This document shows, piece after piece, positions 1 through 9,186 of a stretch of 64,000 nt of DNA. Numbering within the stretch: the first letter of the stretch is position 1; each line of letters opens with the position of its first letter. Made by a program: the position numbers and the translations under genes. Under the pieces are notes generated by a model, which saw nothing but the letters and a program-made list of their open reading frames with translations, had not been told where the DNA came from and did not search any database. Source of the stretch: Phoronis australis (lineage: Eukaryota; Phoronida; Phoronidae); NCBI GenBank assembly GCA_002633005.1, contig NMRA01000096.1, forward strand, positions 500,614-564,613. The letters are read 5' to 3'.

Positions 1-748
1 TAAGACATTTACTAGTGGGGATTATCTTACTCATGTGGAAAATTTTAAGGTGTGCACAAAGCAATTCACTTAAGTCGCTATGGTGGCATAGGCGTTGCCA
101 TGGTGATGTCCTTTCTAACATGAGAGGTCAAACGTTTACCTATGTGCTGACATCTATTGCTAAAGCATCACTGTGACAAGACAGGGCTGAATTATTGCCT
201 ACTTTAATAAACTTTGAGAGCTTAACAAACAATGCTTTTCTGATAAACAATTACTTATGTACACTTCCAGCAATAATATTTAATAGAATAAGTATGAATT
301 TTAAGTCACAAAACTGAGCGCTTCTGAACAGTCATATTTCACAGGCAGTACAGGAATCTTCCCTGATTTTGCCTCACCCCTCATCGTTTATACGTTGTGG
401 TAAATGTGATCAGCCACAAGCATATGCAAAGTGGTAATACCTTTTGATCGTAAAACACATCACAGAATCAACAGGTATAGGTAGGCTGCGTGATCATTCT
501 TAAATGAAAAAGCTGCAGTCGGCCGAGTTTAGGTGTCAATGTTGGTTTCTTAACTGAATTGCTTTGGGGTTTAAAAACATTGCTAAGCTCATTAAATCTT
601 GAATTATTGGCGAATGAGCCGGCAACTCAAGTCAAAGGCAGGCAGTGCAGCTTTTCAAATAACTGAGGCTTTGACCAGAACCAATTGCGCTATTTTTGGG
701 CTTAATTACTTGACTAGTTTATGTTTTGAAATGTTAAACTTTTTTTAC
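1..748. other. Intron of the KLHDC-like gene, no exon seen
   Basis: I searched both strands for the next kelch blade (PRAAH...FGG type) and found none. The stretch is AT-rich, without a convincing open frame or repeat. Confidence 0.5.
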
Positions 749-826
749 CTTGATGCAAGGGTTTGACCATTCTCCGGAAATTAAATCAAACACAACCAGC
801 TGGTTTGTCCAACATTTTGGGTAGGA
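749..826 (-). CDS. KLHDC-like exon 5
   Basis: This 78-bp exon (residues 183-208) has acceptor ATTTCAG and donor GTAAAA. It encodes SYPKCWTNQLVVFDLISGEW, matching HPRGWNDHVHILDTETFTW of KLHDC2. The next exon must lie left of the window or was not seen. Confidence 0.82.
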
Positions 827-3800
827 CTGAAATAGATATACAACAAAAATATTCCACACACTGTCCATACAATTTGATATTTGGAAGTCATTTTCAACTG
901 CTGGAGTTACACAAACTTAATCTAAATGGATAAACGCTGAAACAAAGTTTCATAACATCATTAGCCGAGATCAAAAAGTGCAGTCATTGTTAATTCTTGC
1001 ACCATTCGATGTTGTTACCTTAAATTGGCATTAGGAGGCACAGTGATAGTTGGATCCATCTGTTGACAAGTTCAATATGAAAATACTTGCCAAATTCTAC
1101 AAAGATCCCACTAGAAGTTTAAGAGATACAGTCGCGGATGCCACAGTAGTTAGACCACTTTGAAAATCAAAGTTGTACTCGTATCAGTATGAACACACTT
1201 GCCAATTTTCATAATGATCCTGCGACCAGTTTGACAGAAAATAATAAAAATGACCACTAGGTGGTGCAGAATCCATCCGAAAGTTAAACATTAAATGTTG
1301 CTTCTACAATAGAAAGCCATTTGCTGAATTTCATGAAACCTGTAAGGAAACTCTGAAGATACAGAAGCAAATACAAAAAATAACCTTGCCACTAGGGGGC
1401 TCAACGGTAGTTGAGTTGGCGTAAATCTCATCCTTATCTGCACCATTTCATTAAGATCCTACAAAGGGATTAAGAAATGGAACAGCAGATGTCAGATGCT
1501 CAAACAGAGATGACATCAGCATACACCCCTGATGTATTTGAGGGTGCATAAAAACATTAACATTAGTCAATAAACAGTTACCCATGTGGCTGCATCCGGT
1601 ATTTGAAATCCATTCTCGTTCAGGTATTCCCCATCAGTTAAAGCAAGAGCAAACCCACCAAAGTAGAACAATCTGAAAAATTTCCAACCAAATAAATATT
1701 TAACTTGGCAAACCTAGAAATCTGACCAACATGGCTTAAGTCCCATTCAAGTTCGAAAAACAATGCTTTGGTTCGTGTTTCTGGGTGGAACCCTTTTTCG
1801 CTTATTTAATACTGTGAGTGCTTATTTAATACTAATTTACTGTGAGTGCTTATTTAATACTGTGAGTTAGCACACGAATTAGGCACGACGAAATCATGGA
1901 CTGAATGCAGTTTATTGATAGCTTCATTAGGTAGAATTCATCGCCGTTATGCACTGTGTTGCTTTATCCCAGTTTGAAGTTTGCCCTTTCGGTTTGATCT
2001 AATTAGTTTGTCCATGACTTGTCAAAATAATCAGGCTCCATAAAAGCTAGTCAAATTTAATTGAAAGTGTTGCAGGGAAACCAAACAAGCACAGCGGGTC
2101 CAAAGATACTTCATCCAAAGAATAAACCTGTAGACAACACACGGTCAAAGAATTTACACTGTCAAGTTCTAGTAATTATCAAATAACACTCTTAAACTCA
2201 TCTACAACTTTTGGGATTCTAAATTCATCTGCTCTTACCACGAGACCAGATTTTGTCTTAATGCATTCCACAAAACTATTTCTGACAACTAATTTAATAC
2301 CACATTAACAATGAAAGAACAAAGTCTATGACAATTTACCCATAATTGCAAACTAAACGGGTAATTTGTATAAATCACTGCTTAAGTATGAAGTGTGAAC
2401 AATTACATTGCAAAATTTGTTTTCAGTAACAGCGATTTGGGAGCACAAGACAAAATTTTTTACTTATGCCTTAAGTAACTTCTCATGAAACGAGTCCTGG
2501 GACACCTCCATAACACCAAAACAACACCATAACACCAACACCATAACACCAACATAACATCAACACAACACCAACACCAAAACACCAACACCATAACATC
2601 AACACAACACCAACACCATAACATCAACAAAACACCAACACCATAACACCAACATAACACCAACACCATAACACCAACATAACACCAACACCATAACACC
2701 AACACCATAACACCAACACAACACCAACACCACAACACCAACACCAACACCAACATCATAACCTCTGGGTTTGCAATACACACTTGTCACCGTAACTCCA
2801 TCCAGTACACTTGTCTCTCGGAGTTGGACACTTGCCAACAGCGTCTACTTTCCTCCACCGCAGATCACGCGAGGGGTTAAAGTCCAGTGCATAGAGATCA
2901 TTAATAGTGCCTTCCATGGTGTGACCACCGAATATGTACAGAGTTGTGTGAACTACAATAGCACAACTGCCAGACACACCTGGCTGTGGAGAGTCAAACA
3001 CCATAAAGTGTTCATGAGGGTTGTCGGGACGTTTTACCGTCTTCAGATACCTAAAAGACAAAGATGCAATAATTAAGACATCTATGGACAGACGTAGGTT
3101 GAGACTCCTTGCTTCAAGTAAAGTGCTTGTTTGTAATGTTAATAAGCCAAAATGTGATCTTCTATTTTCTTCTTAAAAACAGTGTGCTTATTTCACTTTT
3201 CATGTTTAACCAATGCTAAGACAAGTGGTGTTGTATAAATTTCTAAAATATATCGATGTATTGACACCAATCTCTATCCTACTTACATTGGCATGACATT
3301 TCAGTTGCTCATATCTCTGGCCACCTTCAGGTGTCTCATGAACAAACATGGGTATCACGTAAACTCTTTAAACAGGGTATAGGTTGGTGTAAACAAACCA
3401 TTTAATTTTATAAAACAATGCAACATATTGTTGTTTTAATTCCCTTTCACTTTTTCAACAAGATTTGAAAACCAGTGAAAATGAGTTGCCAAAGTGGCAA
3501 GCCCAAGGTGCATAGAATGCTGCTGTCAATCATTAAACCATGGAAGATTGTCTTTAATTAGAGTATCAGTAAATTGCAAATATAGGGCAGTCAATCTTAG
3601 TCAGACATGAAATAAAACAAGGCTGCAACTTAATAAAAATAATTGCAGTAGGTCGGGTACTCTTGGAATCAGACATTGGCACTGATTAACATATAGTTAA
3701 AACCGAGCAGAGGATCTGACTCAATGTTCCAGCATTGTGCTGCAGTAGAATTCAAACCCACAACTTTGAGTAAAAGAAGCGGACACTCATCCCACTAGGT

Positions 3801-5491
3801 GGCACTGCCTTCTCTAGCTGCAACTTTATGGAAGTCCAATATATTAAAACAATACCATTGCTTAGAGAACTTCAATGTAGACACTGGTTATTTGTAAGGA
3901 AATTGTACAAAACACTGACATTTTTAAAGTGCTGTTGGCAAACCAAAATTCCTGGTGTGGAATTGTAATACGTTAACTGAAAATCGTACATAAGTCAAAA
4001 TTAACACTTGGCAGATTGGCTCACCGCAGTTTCTTCTAAAATGAACCCACATCTGAATCAGACAAATGTTTCACCCCCTGCTAGAGCCTGTACCTACCAC
4101 AAAGCCAGTTCTGTGTCATACATCCACAAATGAAGCGGAGTTATGTAATCCTCCTCTTGCATAACCAGCTGGTACTGTAAAGGAAACATTGTAGGCCTAC
4201 TGAATGAACTGGAATAGCTCAGCTGTCCCAAACACCACAACACCCTATATGATTTGACTGTATCTCATATGTTTGAGTCAGTAGGCCACTACCCCACAAT
4301 TGTGCTCTGCTGCCGTGCAGTAATCACCATTTTACATCACAATTACGTTACCATTCATCATTGTAAGGCCAACAAACTTTAAAATTATTATTCAATAATG
4401 ACTTATAATGCTGACATAGAAAAGCTAAAACATTCTTCATTAGTCCAACTCAAATCAGAAGTGTGAAAGTAGCTCTATCTTACAAAAACTATCATTCAAT
4501 AATTTTTTTTCATAGAGAACTGATTAAGTTAGTAATATGATTGAATTATAAGCAGTGACAACATCTGCTGACAAAAATTTGCTCATGCAGAAATTAAGTT
4601 AAAGAGTTAATTTGAACAAAATGGCTTCTCTTATTTGTAGTTCAATTCATATCTGGTGCATACACATGGCAATGTGTTAAGAATCTCTTCATCCTTTGAC
4701 TACAAGGGAAGTGTGCTCAGTCAGGATTGCCGCATGCATAAATACGGTTTTCAGAATCACTCTCAAAGATGACACCATAGCAGCGTCGGATTTAGAGAGG
4801 GCCAAGGGGCTATGCCCCCCCCCCCCNCCCCCCCCCCCCCCCTACAACTCTCCCACACTTCATTTGGCAGTTGGGTGGTATGAATGTCTGACGGGTGAAA
4901 TCCTGGCTGATATTCTGCCCTGCCCCCCAACTCAAAATCTTGGATCTGCTCCTGGACACTAACTGCTGATGATTGCAGTGAAAAATCACACCTGGTCCAA
5001 ATTATGAACCCGGCACCTCTTGCTTCAATACCAGGTGTCCTAACCAGTCGACCAAAGAGCAATTGCCCATACACTAGTGATTAAGAGAAGCCTTTATATT
5101 AATTACCGTATTGGTCTGGGTTAATTGGGAATCTAAAAAACAGGGATGGTCGGTAAGCTGAGCATAGGCGGTAACCCGGACGAGTACGGTACTACTGTAG
5201 ATTCACCACATGACTTTCAGACATTGAAAACTTCTATAGCGCTATTTGAGATGAAGTCAAATCTGATAAAAGAGTCGCTTTTAAGTAAATGTTGTAATCA
5301 TGTAAAGCACAACAAAATATAACAAGATTGCCAACCAAGGCAATCCAACATCAAGCCATCAATCAAGGCGCCACACTTACGTTGTAACCTCCCCAAATCA
5401 GCAAATACCTTCCCAACATGACACCAATATGACCAATTCGTGCTGGGGGCCAACACTGACATTTTGCAGTCTCAACTTCCATGTACACCAT
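749..5491 (-). CDS. KLHDC1/KLHDC2-like kelch protein, N-terminal five exons (partial gene)
   Basis: Coding exons in transcript order are 5491-5381, 4174-4098, 3050-2784, 1672-1582 and 826-749; all have GT-AG boundaries and matching phases, giving 208 residues so far. The chain aligns with human KLHDC2 and KLHDC1: a first kelch blade with the GG doublet (IWGGYN), then a second with GSCAIVVHTTLYIFGGH followed by NDLYALDF, then LFYFGGF and WTNQLVVFDLISGEW. The ATG at 5491 is preceded in frame by a TGA, which supports this start. In vertebrates these proteins are receptors of cullin-RING ubiquitin ligases; KLHDC2 reads C-terminal glycine degrons. The remaining kelch blades and the cullin-binding C-terminus lie beyond the left edge, so KLHDC1 and KLHDC2 cannot be told apart and stability of the reading frame beyond residue 208 is unknown. 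Confidence 0.85.
1240..1565 (+). repeat. CACTAGG repeat family, degenerate copy in KLHDC-like intron
   Basis: It contains the two alternating landmarks of the family also seen at 15570-16510: CCACTAGGTGG at 1254 and CCACTAGGGGGC at 1389. Between them is a line resembling 'fall of AAATTTCATGAAA...GAAGATACAGA'. The family end (AGATGAC...GCATA) is near 1508-1545. Boundaries are approximate. Confidence 0.6.
1582..1672 (-). CDS. KLHDC-like exon 4
   Basis: This 91-bp exon (residues 152-182) has acceptor TTTCAG and donor GTAACT. It encodes LFYFGGFALALTDGEYL, matching LIFFGGYG of KLHDC2. Its phase continues exactly from exon 3. Confidence 0.85.
1802..1866. repeat. Short tandem repeat, unit about 20 bp
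   Basis: TGTGAGTGCTTATTTAATAC occurs about three times with small changes, in the intron between exons 3 and 4 of the KLHDC-like gene. Confidence 0.7.
2510..2757. repeat. Minisatellite of AACACCAACACCAT-type units
   Basis: About 250 bp of variable 9-15-bp units built from AACACC and AACACCAT. It is strongly strand-asymmetric: the transcribed RNA of the KLHDC-like gene would carry GUGUUGGUGUU repeats beginning about 25 nt after the exon 3 donor. The open frames through it, rich in Val, Leu, Trp and Cys, are an artefact of the repeat. Confidence 0.93.
2784..3050 (-). CDS. KLHDC-like exon 3, kelch blade 2
   Basis: The exon encodes residues 63-152. The acceptor is TTTTAG and the donor is GTGTGT. 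It contains GVSGSCAIVVHTTLYIFGGH and PTPRDK, the most conserved stretch against KLHDC1/2. A minisatellite begins about 25 bp into the following intron. Confidence 0.92.
3630..3820 (-). repeat. tRNA-derived SINE, family with GTGCCACCTAGTGGGATA head
   Basis: Read on the minus strand it has an A-box-like TGCCACCTAGTGGGAT and a B-box-like GGGTTTGAATTC, followed by a body and an AATTATTTTTATT tail. It matches the copy at 14930-15175 and the partial copy near 59795-59905. Confidence 0.65.
4098..4174 (-). CDS. KLHDC-like exon 2
   Basis: This 77-bp exon (residues 38-63) is too short to appear as a long open frame. The acceptor TTACAG and donor GTAGGT are good. It encodes LHLWMYDTELALW, matching EELWIYNMETGRW of human KLHDC2, the end of kelch blade 1. 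Confidence 0.85.
4800..4975. repeat. Poly-C tract plus common interspersed fragment
   Basis: A C homopolymer of about 27 bases, interrupted by one N at 4827, is followed by a fragment ending CTCAAAATCTTGGATCTGCT that resembles a common dispersed animal repeat. The N marks an unresolved homopolymer length. Confidence 0.5.
4985..5075 (-). repeat. tRNA-like sequence (SINE head or tRNA pseudogene)
   Basis: The minus strand reads TTGGTCGACTGGTTAGGAC (A-box-like) and, about 35 bp later, GCCGGGTTCATAATT, a degenerate B box. No clean acceptor stem is visible, so this is probably a SINE head and not a working tRNA. Confidence 0.45.
5104..5191. mobile_element. Short MITE related to the element around the 54.8-55.9 kb gap
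   Basis: This 88-bp block begins TACCGTATTGG and ends CGAGTACGGTA, imperfect terminal inverted repeats. Its inner part (GGCGGTAACCCGGACGAG) resembles the right end of the larger element at 55933-55958. Confidence 0.6.
5381..5491 (-). CDS. KLHDC-like exon 1 (coding part)
   Basis: It encodes residues 1-37, ending in the first kelch GG doublet (LLIWGGYN). The ATG is at 5491-5489, with an in-frame TGA immediately upstream. The donor is GTAAGT and the exon ends in phase 0. Confidence 0.85.
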
Positions 5492-5777
5492 TCATATTAC
5501 ACACGTCTAGTCACTGGTAAGCTGGTAAAATACGTTTGTTTTGAATGCATCTTACAAAACCGGAATTAAACTAACTTTTCATAAAAAACATTTCCAAGGT
5601 TTCATAAATTTTATGTATATAATTAGTAAAAATGTAATTAATCATATAAAAAATAAATATTTTACAATTTAAATATAATTATTAGAATTTCAATTATGAT
5701 ACAGTAATAATTATTCTAAAACAAAATACATAGCTTTTTATAAATTGTAGTTTTGTCTTACCATGTCCGTGTACTTT

Positions 5778-5791
5778 CCACTTCCGGAAAT
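5778..5791. promoter_or_regulatory. Candidate ETS-type site in the divergent promoter
   Basis: CCACTTCCGGAAAT contains the ACTTCCGG core typical of animal housekeeping promoters bound by ETS factors. It lies about 290 bp upstream of the KLHDC-like ATG. Function is inferred from motif and position only. Confidence 0.3.
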
Positions 5792-6353
5792 AAGTTCTGC
5801 GACCACAGCAAATGTCTTTAAAAGTTGCAATGAGCGAATAACCTGACCAAGGTGAGTTATTATAATGACAATGTGTTGAAAAATTTGATGACACCAAGAT
5901 TTGATCAAGAGTTCCCCATATAAGAGCCGAGCGTCCAAACAAGGGGAAGGGAATTGGTGGTGTGAGCAGGAGTATTGAAATTCTAATTTTTTACTAGTGT
6001 CGCATTTCATTGCCATTGTGGCATTGTGCGGCTAATAAGATAACCTCGGGAAAACTTTTTCTCCTAAAATTTCAAGAAATGAGAAAAGTTTTATGGCCTG
6101 GCAGCCGCAAGAGCTGCAAGTTTAAAACAATTATTTGTTTTTGCTCCGAACATACAGCGGCATAAAATGCAGAGTTCAAACACAAAGTCGCCTATAGTTA
6201 AAGTTTTTAGAAATTCATGCTTAAAGAAAAAGTGACTCTTTCACAAAAATGGCAGTAGCAAGATTATTTACCAACTGTGCCTAATTTATAGGCTTGCATT
6301 AAGATTAAGATTTTTTAGGTATCAATCAATCAGAAAACGCATTCTTTTATTGT

Positions 6354-6448
6354 GTAGTAGCCGAGATTACCCGACCCAGGAATCGAACCAGCGACCCCTA
6401 TAAAACCGACAAGCGTGCTAACCATTCAGCTAGTAGGCAATTGCCTGT
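6354..6448 (-). repeat. tRNA-derived repeat, copy 1
   Basis: On the minus strand it has TAGCTGAATGGTTAGCACG (A-box-like) and GGTTCGATTCC (perfect B box), ending GGGTAATCTCGGC. The same sequence recurs twice at 6738-6921. Confidence 0.7.
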
Positions 6449-6479
6449 TAACGAGTAGCTAACAGAGGCTCATATGATT

Positions 6480-6725
6480 CACTGGAAGCATATCTACAAC
6501 ATTCCCCCCTTCCCTACGGAACGGGCACGCCACCAGTAAGGTCAACACCAGGATGTCTCGCATACAGGTCATCAATGTTCCTTGGTACCTTTACCACCAG
6601 AACACAGGTGAACACAAGGTAGTCTCTCATACAGGTCCTTGACTCCTGGAACCTTCCATGCGCGCCATCCCGAGGTCCGTGGGTACTAGGTGGCAGTGCT
6701 TCATCGGTAGATCATCTGTTTGCCG
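6480..6725 (-). other. Possible retroelement 3' remnant
   Basis: On the minus strand a short frame ends in TAG near 6519 and is followed by a purine-rich AGGGAAGGGGGGAATG run. That layout is typical of the end of a retrotransposon pol frame and its polypurine tract. The unit contains a diverged internal repeat of about 65 bp (GACCTGTATG...). No domain is intact and the reading is uncertain. Confidence 0.25.
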
Positions 6726-6737
6726 ACTATGCCATTT

Positions 6738-6921
6738 GTAGTAATAGCCGATCGATTACCCGATCCAGGAATCGAACCAGTGACCCCCATAAAACCGGCA
6801 AACGTGCTAACCATTCAGCTAACGGGCAATTGCCTATTAGCTGAATAGTTAGCACGCTTGCCGGTTTTATGGGGGTCGCTGGTTCGATCCCCGGGTCGGG
6901 TAATCTCGGCTATTACTACAA
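6738..6921. repeat. Near-perfect palindrome of two head-to-head tRNA-derived repeats
   Basis: The left arm is a minus-strand copy and the right arm a plus-strand copy of the repeat at 6354-6448. The arms meet at GGCAATTGCC (6825-6834), itself a palindrome. Each arm carries a B box (GGTTCGATCC in the plus copy) and an A-box-like GCTGAATAGTTAGCACG. The arms differ by a few substitutions and a 2-nt indel. Confidence 0.85.
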
Positions 6922-7524
6922 TTGGTAGAAAATGGACTGAGATAAAACTATTAATTGATGAAACTTGGGGACTTTGAAAAGTTGAAAATTACCATTACGA
7001 TTTAAGTGTAAATTAGTATTAACTTTTTTTCCCTTTTGCACGACCGACTTTAAAATATGTGCTTGACTCGAAATATTTTATTTGATACCTGAAAATATAT
7101 TTTCTCAGTTTTATATAACATTTGTCGCTTTGGGGAGGGGAGCAGAACAAAAAAATCTTAGTTGACAAACTGGGTATATTGACATGTGGTGAGAGTCAGT
7201 CGTACACCATAACCTGGGTGGAGTCGGTCACTAGTTTCGTTCTTTGGTGTTGATACTCTCAGCTCGGACAATGGTGGCATCAGAATGAAAATTGAGAAAA
7301 ATGTTCTGCTGACTGTCCCACCCATCTTTGAGCAGTGTCGCAGCTGAGGTAAACAAACAGTATTTTGGATTTTCGTTTTCCCTAGCTGTTTGCGACTTGG
7401 CATAGCCTTGCAATTGAGCATGAGATTTTGTGGGCACTTCATGTAAAATACTCAAATTCAGCAATTGTTTATTTTGATGAAAACTAAAATATAAATGTGT
7501 ATTACAATTTTTCCAGCTTACCGG

Positions 7525-9186
7525 ATGTCGCATCGTTACCCACGTCACCTGAATGTACTGTCACTCAACTGTCCTGACACTGGTGCCTACAGTATACCAC
7601 CATTGTTCTTCTCTCAAGGCACAAGTGGGGCTCTTGCTGTTGATGACAGTGATGGTTCGAGGCCTTTATTACAACACTGTGCAGCTGACCCCCAGTGGGA
7701 CCTGAGGGCCACAGGCCCTGCATTACCATTAATCCAGCCTAATGAAGCCAAGGTACCCTGGGGTGATATCTGTGTTGAGTCCAGGAAAACAAACGAGATC
7801 GATTTTAGGAAACTGAGAACTTCCCTTATGAAACTGAAAACTAATATTTCATCAGCTAAAACATTAAAAGACCTCAGAAGTTATCTTAGTCACCTGTCTA
7901 GTGTTGACTCGACCGCGGTTGATGGATCTAAAAAAATGCCATATAGGCTACGCAACTTGTTCAAAAAATATCCTGAAATGCTTGATTCAAAACAAGTGTC
8001 TGACTTTAATGAGGATTACAGTGGCGGATGCTTATCGTATGAAGCGCTCCAGGAAGATAATGAGAAGGGAATCCTGATTTTTCCTCATGGGAAAGACATG
8101 GATAACATCAGATTGGATTTGTTTGAGATGAGAGAGCACAAGTTCCTGTGTAAACGCAATCCTTTGATACAAAAGTTGGAATATCCCATATTAGAAGTCC
8201 AGTCCTCCATGAAAAGCAATCGACTGTTGTGTTTACTCAGGTCTTATGCGAAATGTTGCCTCTACTCAGCACGGGTTTCAGAGGAGTCTGTAGAAAACTG
8301 GGATATTGAATTGGAAAGTGATGACTCACACGCGACCTCAGTATGCACTAGTCCATATATACATGGTGAGTGGCTTAAGTGCGATAAAGCAGGGACTGTA
8401 AAACTGTATTGTGTTAACAAGAAAGAGCGGATTTTGTGTGAGAACCATCAACCTCGCTTTTCGTCTCACTCCACGTGGTTGCACGCTCATTATGCCAGTC
8501 ATCCACGACTAGTGACCCTGGCTGACAGAACTGCAGTTGAAACGCTTGATATAAGAGTGCCGTCCAATCAGCAGTCTATGGACTTGTTTGTTTTACCTCA
8601 CAAATTACTGTTCAAAGAGGAGCACCTTCTGTGTACTCGCCAGCACACTGCAAGGCATTTCTACCACTTTGTGGTTACCGACTACAATGTGTTTGTGGTG
8701 GATGAAAGATTTCCCGTGCTCCCTGTCCTCCACTGGAGTCACACTCTGACGAGTCCGCCACAGTATATGGAGATCATCGACAACGCTGTTGCTGGTCACG
8801 ATGTCCTCCTCTTGTCCAGCCAATCAAAAGCGGAGACTGAGAGCTTTCAGCTATCTTTCGAACAGCAAATCGTACAGTCGACCTGTCCTCCTTGGAGGCT
8901 ATCGCGATTTGATGATATCTTGCGCCTGGATTCAGTCTTGTATCCCGGATATGATATGTTGGCAGTGGAAAAGCGTCTGAATTCGTCATTGATAGGTACA
9001 TGCGGTCTACCTCATAGTGGCGGTCGAGGGTTTACTGCCTTGCAGTTGAATTCGTTTGGGGATCTGTTTGGACAGACTTACTTGCCAATGTCAGCTGGCG
9101 AAGACAAAACATACCGTGCAGGCCCAGGTAGCTGTGAAGTGAATGTGAAGAGTGAAGATAAGGGAGTCATCGCCGACTGGCTGCAG
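7525..9186 (+). CDS. TAF1C: TAF1C exon with start codon (residues 1-554)
   Basis: The exon begins at acceptor 7517 with ATG at 7525 and ends at CTGCAG before GTAAAA. It holds the whole WD-like propeller region. The N-terminal DPQWDLRATGPALPLIQP resembles the human N-terminal LLWEPATPGPLPMLPPLIDP, supporting this start. The single very large exon is unusual compared with the many-exon vertebrate gene. Confidence 0.88.

Larger units (their letters stand above)
5492..7516. other. Divergent intergenic region between KLHDC-like gene and TAF1C
   Basis: This holds both upstream regions, repeats at 6354-6448 and 6738-6921, and a possible ETS-type promoter site near 5778. No protein-coding exon was recognised. 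A TAF1C leader exon is expected here because the first coding exon is preceded by a splice acceptor. Confidence 0.6.

Noticed and set aside
2510-2757. Repeat array resembling CRISPR
   Set aside because: The units are 9-15 bp with no unique spacers, and this is an animal genome.
2460-2838. Minus- and plus-strand frames rich in Val, Leu, Trp and Cys
   Set aside because: They are translations of the AACACC minisatellite; no protein-like composition and they lie in an intron.
6831-6915. Functional tRNA gene
   Set aside because: A good B box is present but the acceptor and anticodon stems do not pair cleanly and the unit is repeated; it is tRNA-derived, not a tRNA.
7495-7524. Start of TAF1C at the ATG at 7495
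   Set aside because: It lies upstream of a strong splice acceptor ending at 7516 and encodes part of the polypyrimidine tract; the ATG at 7525 fits the human N-terminus.
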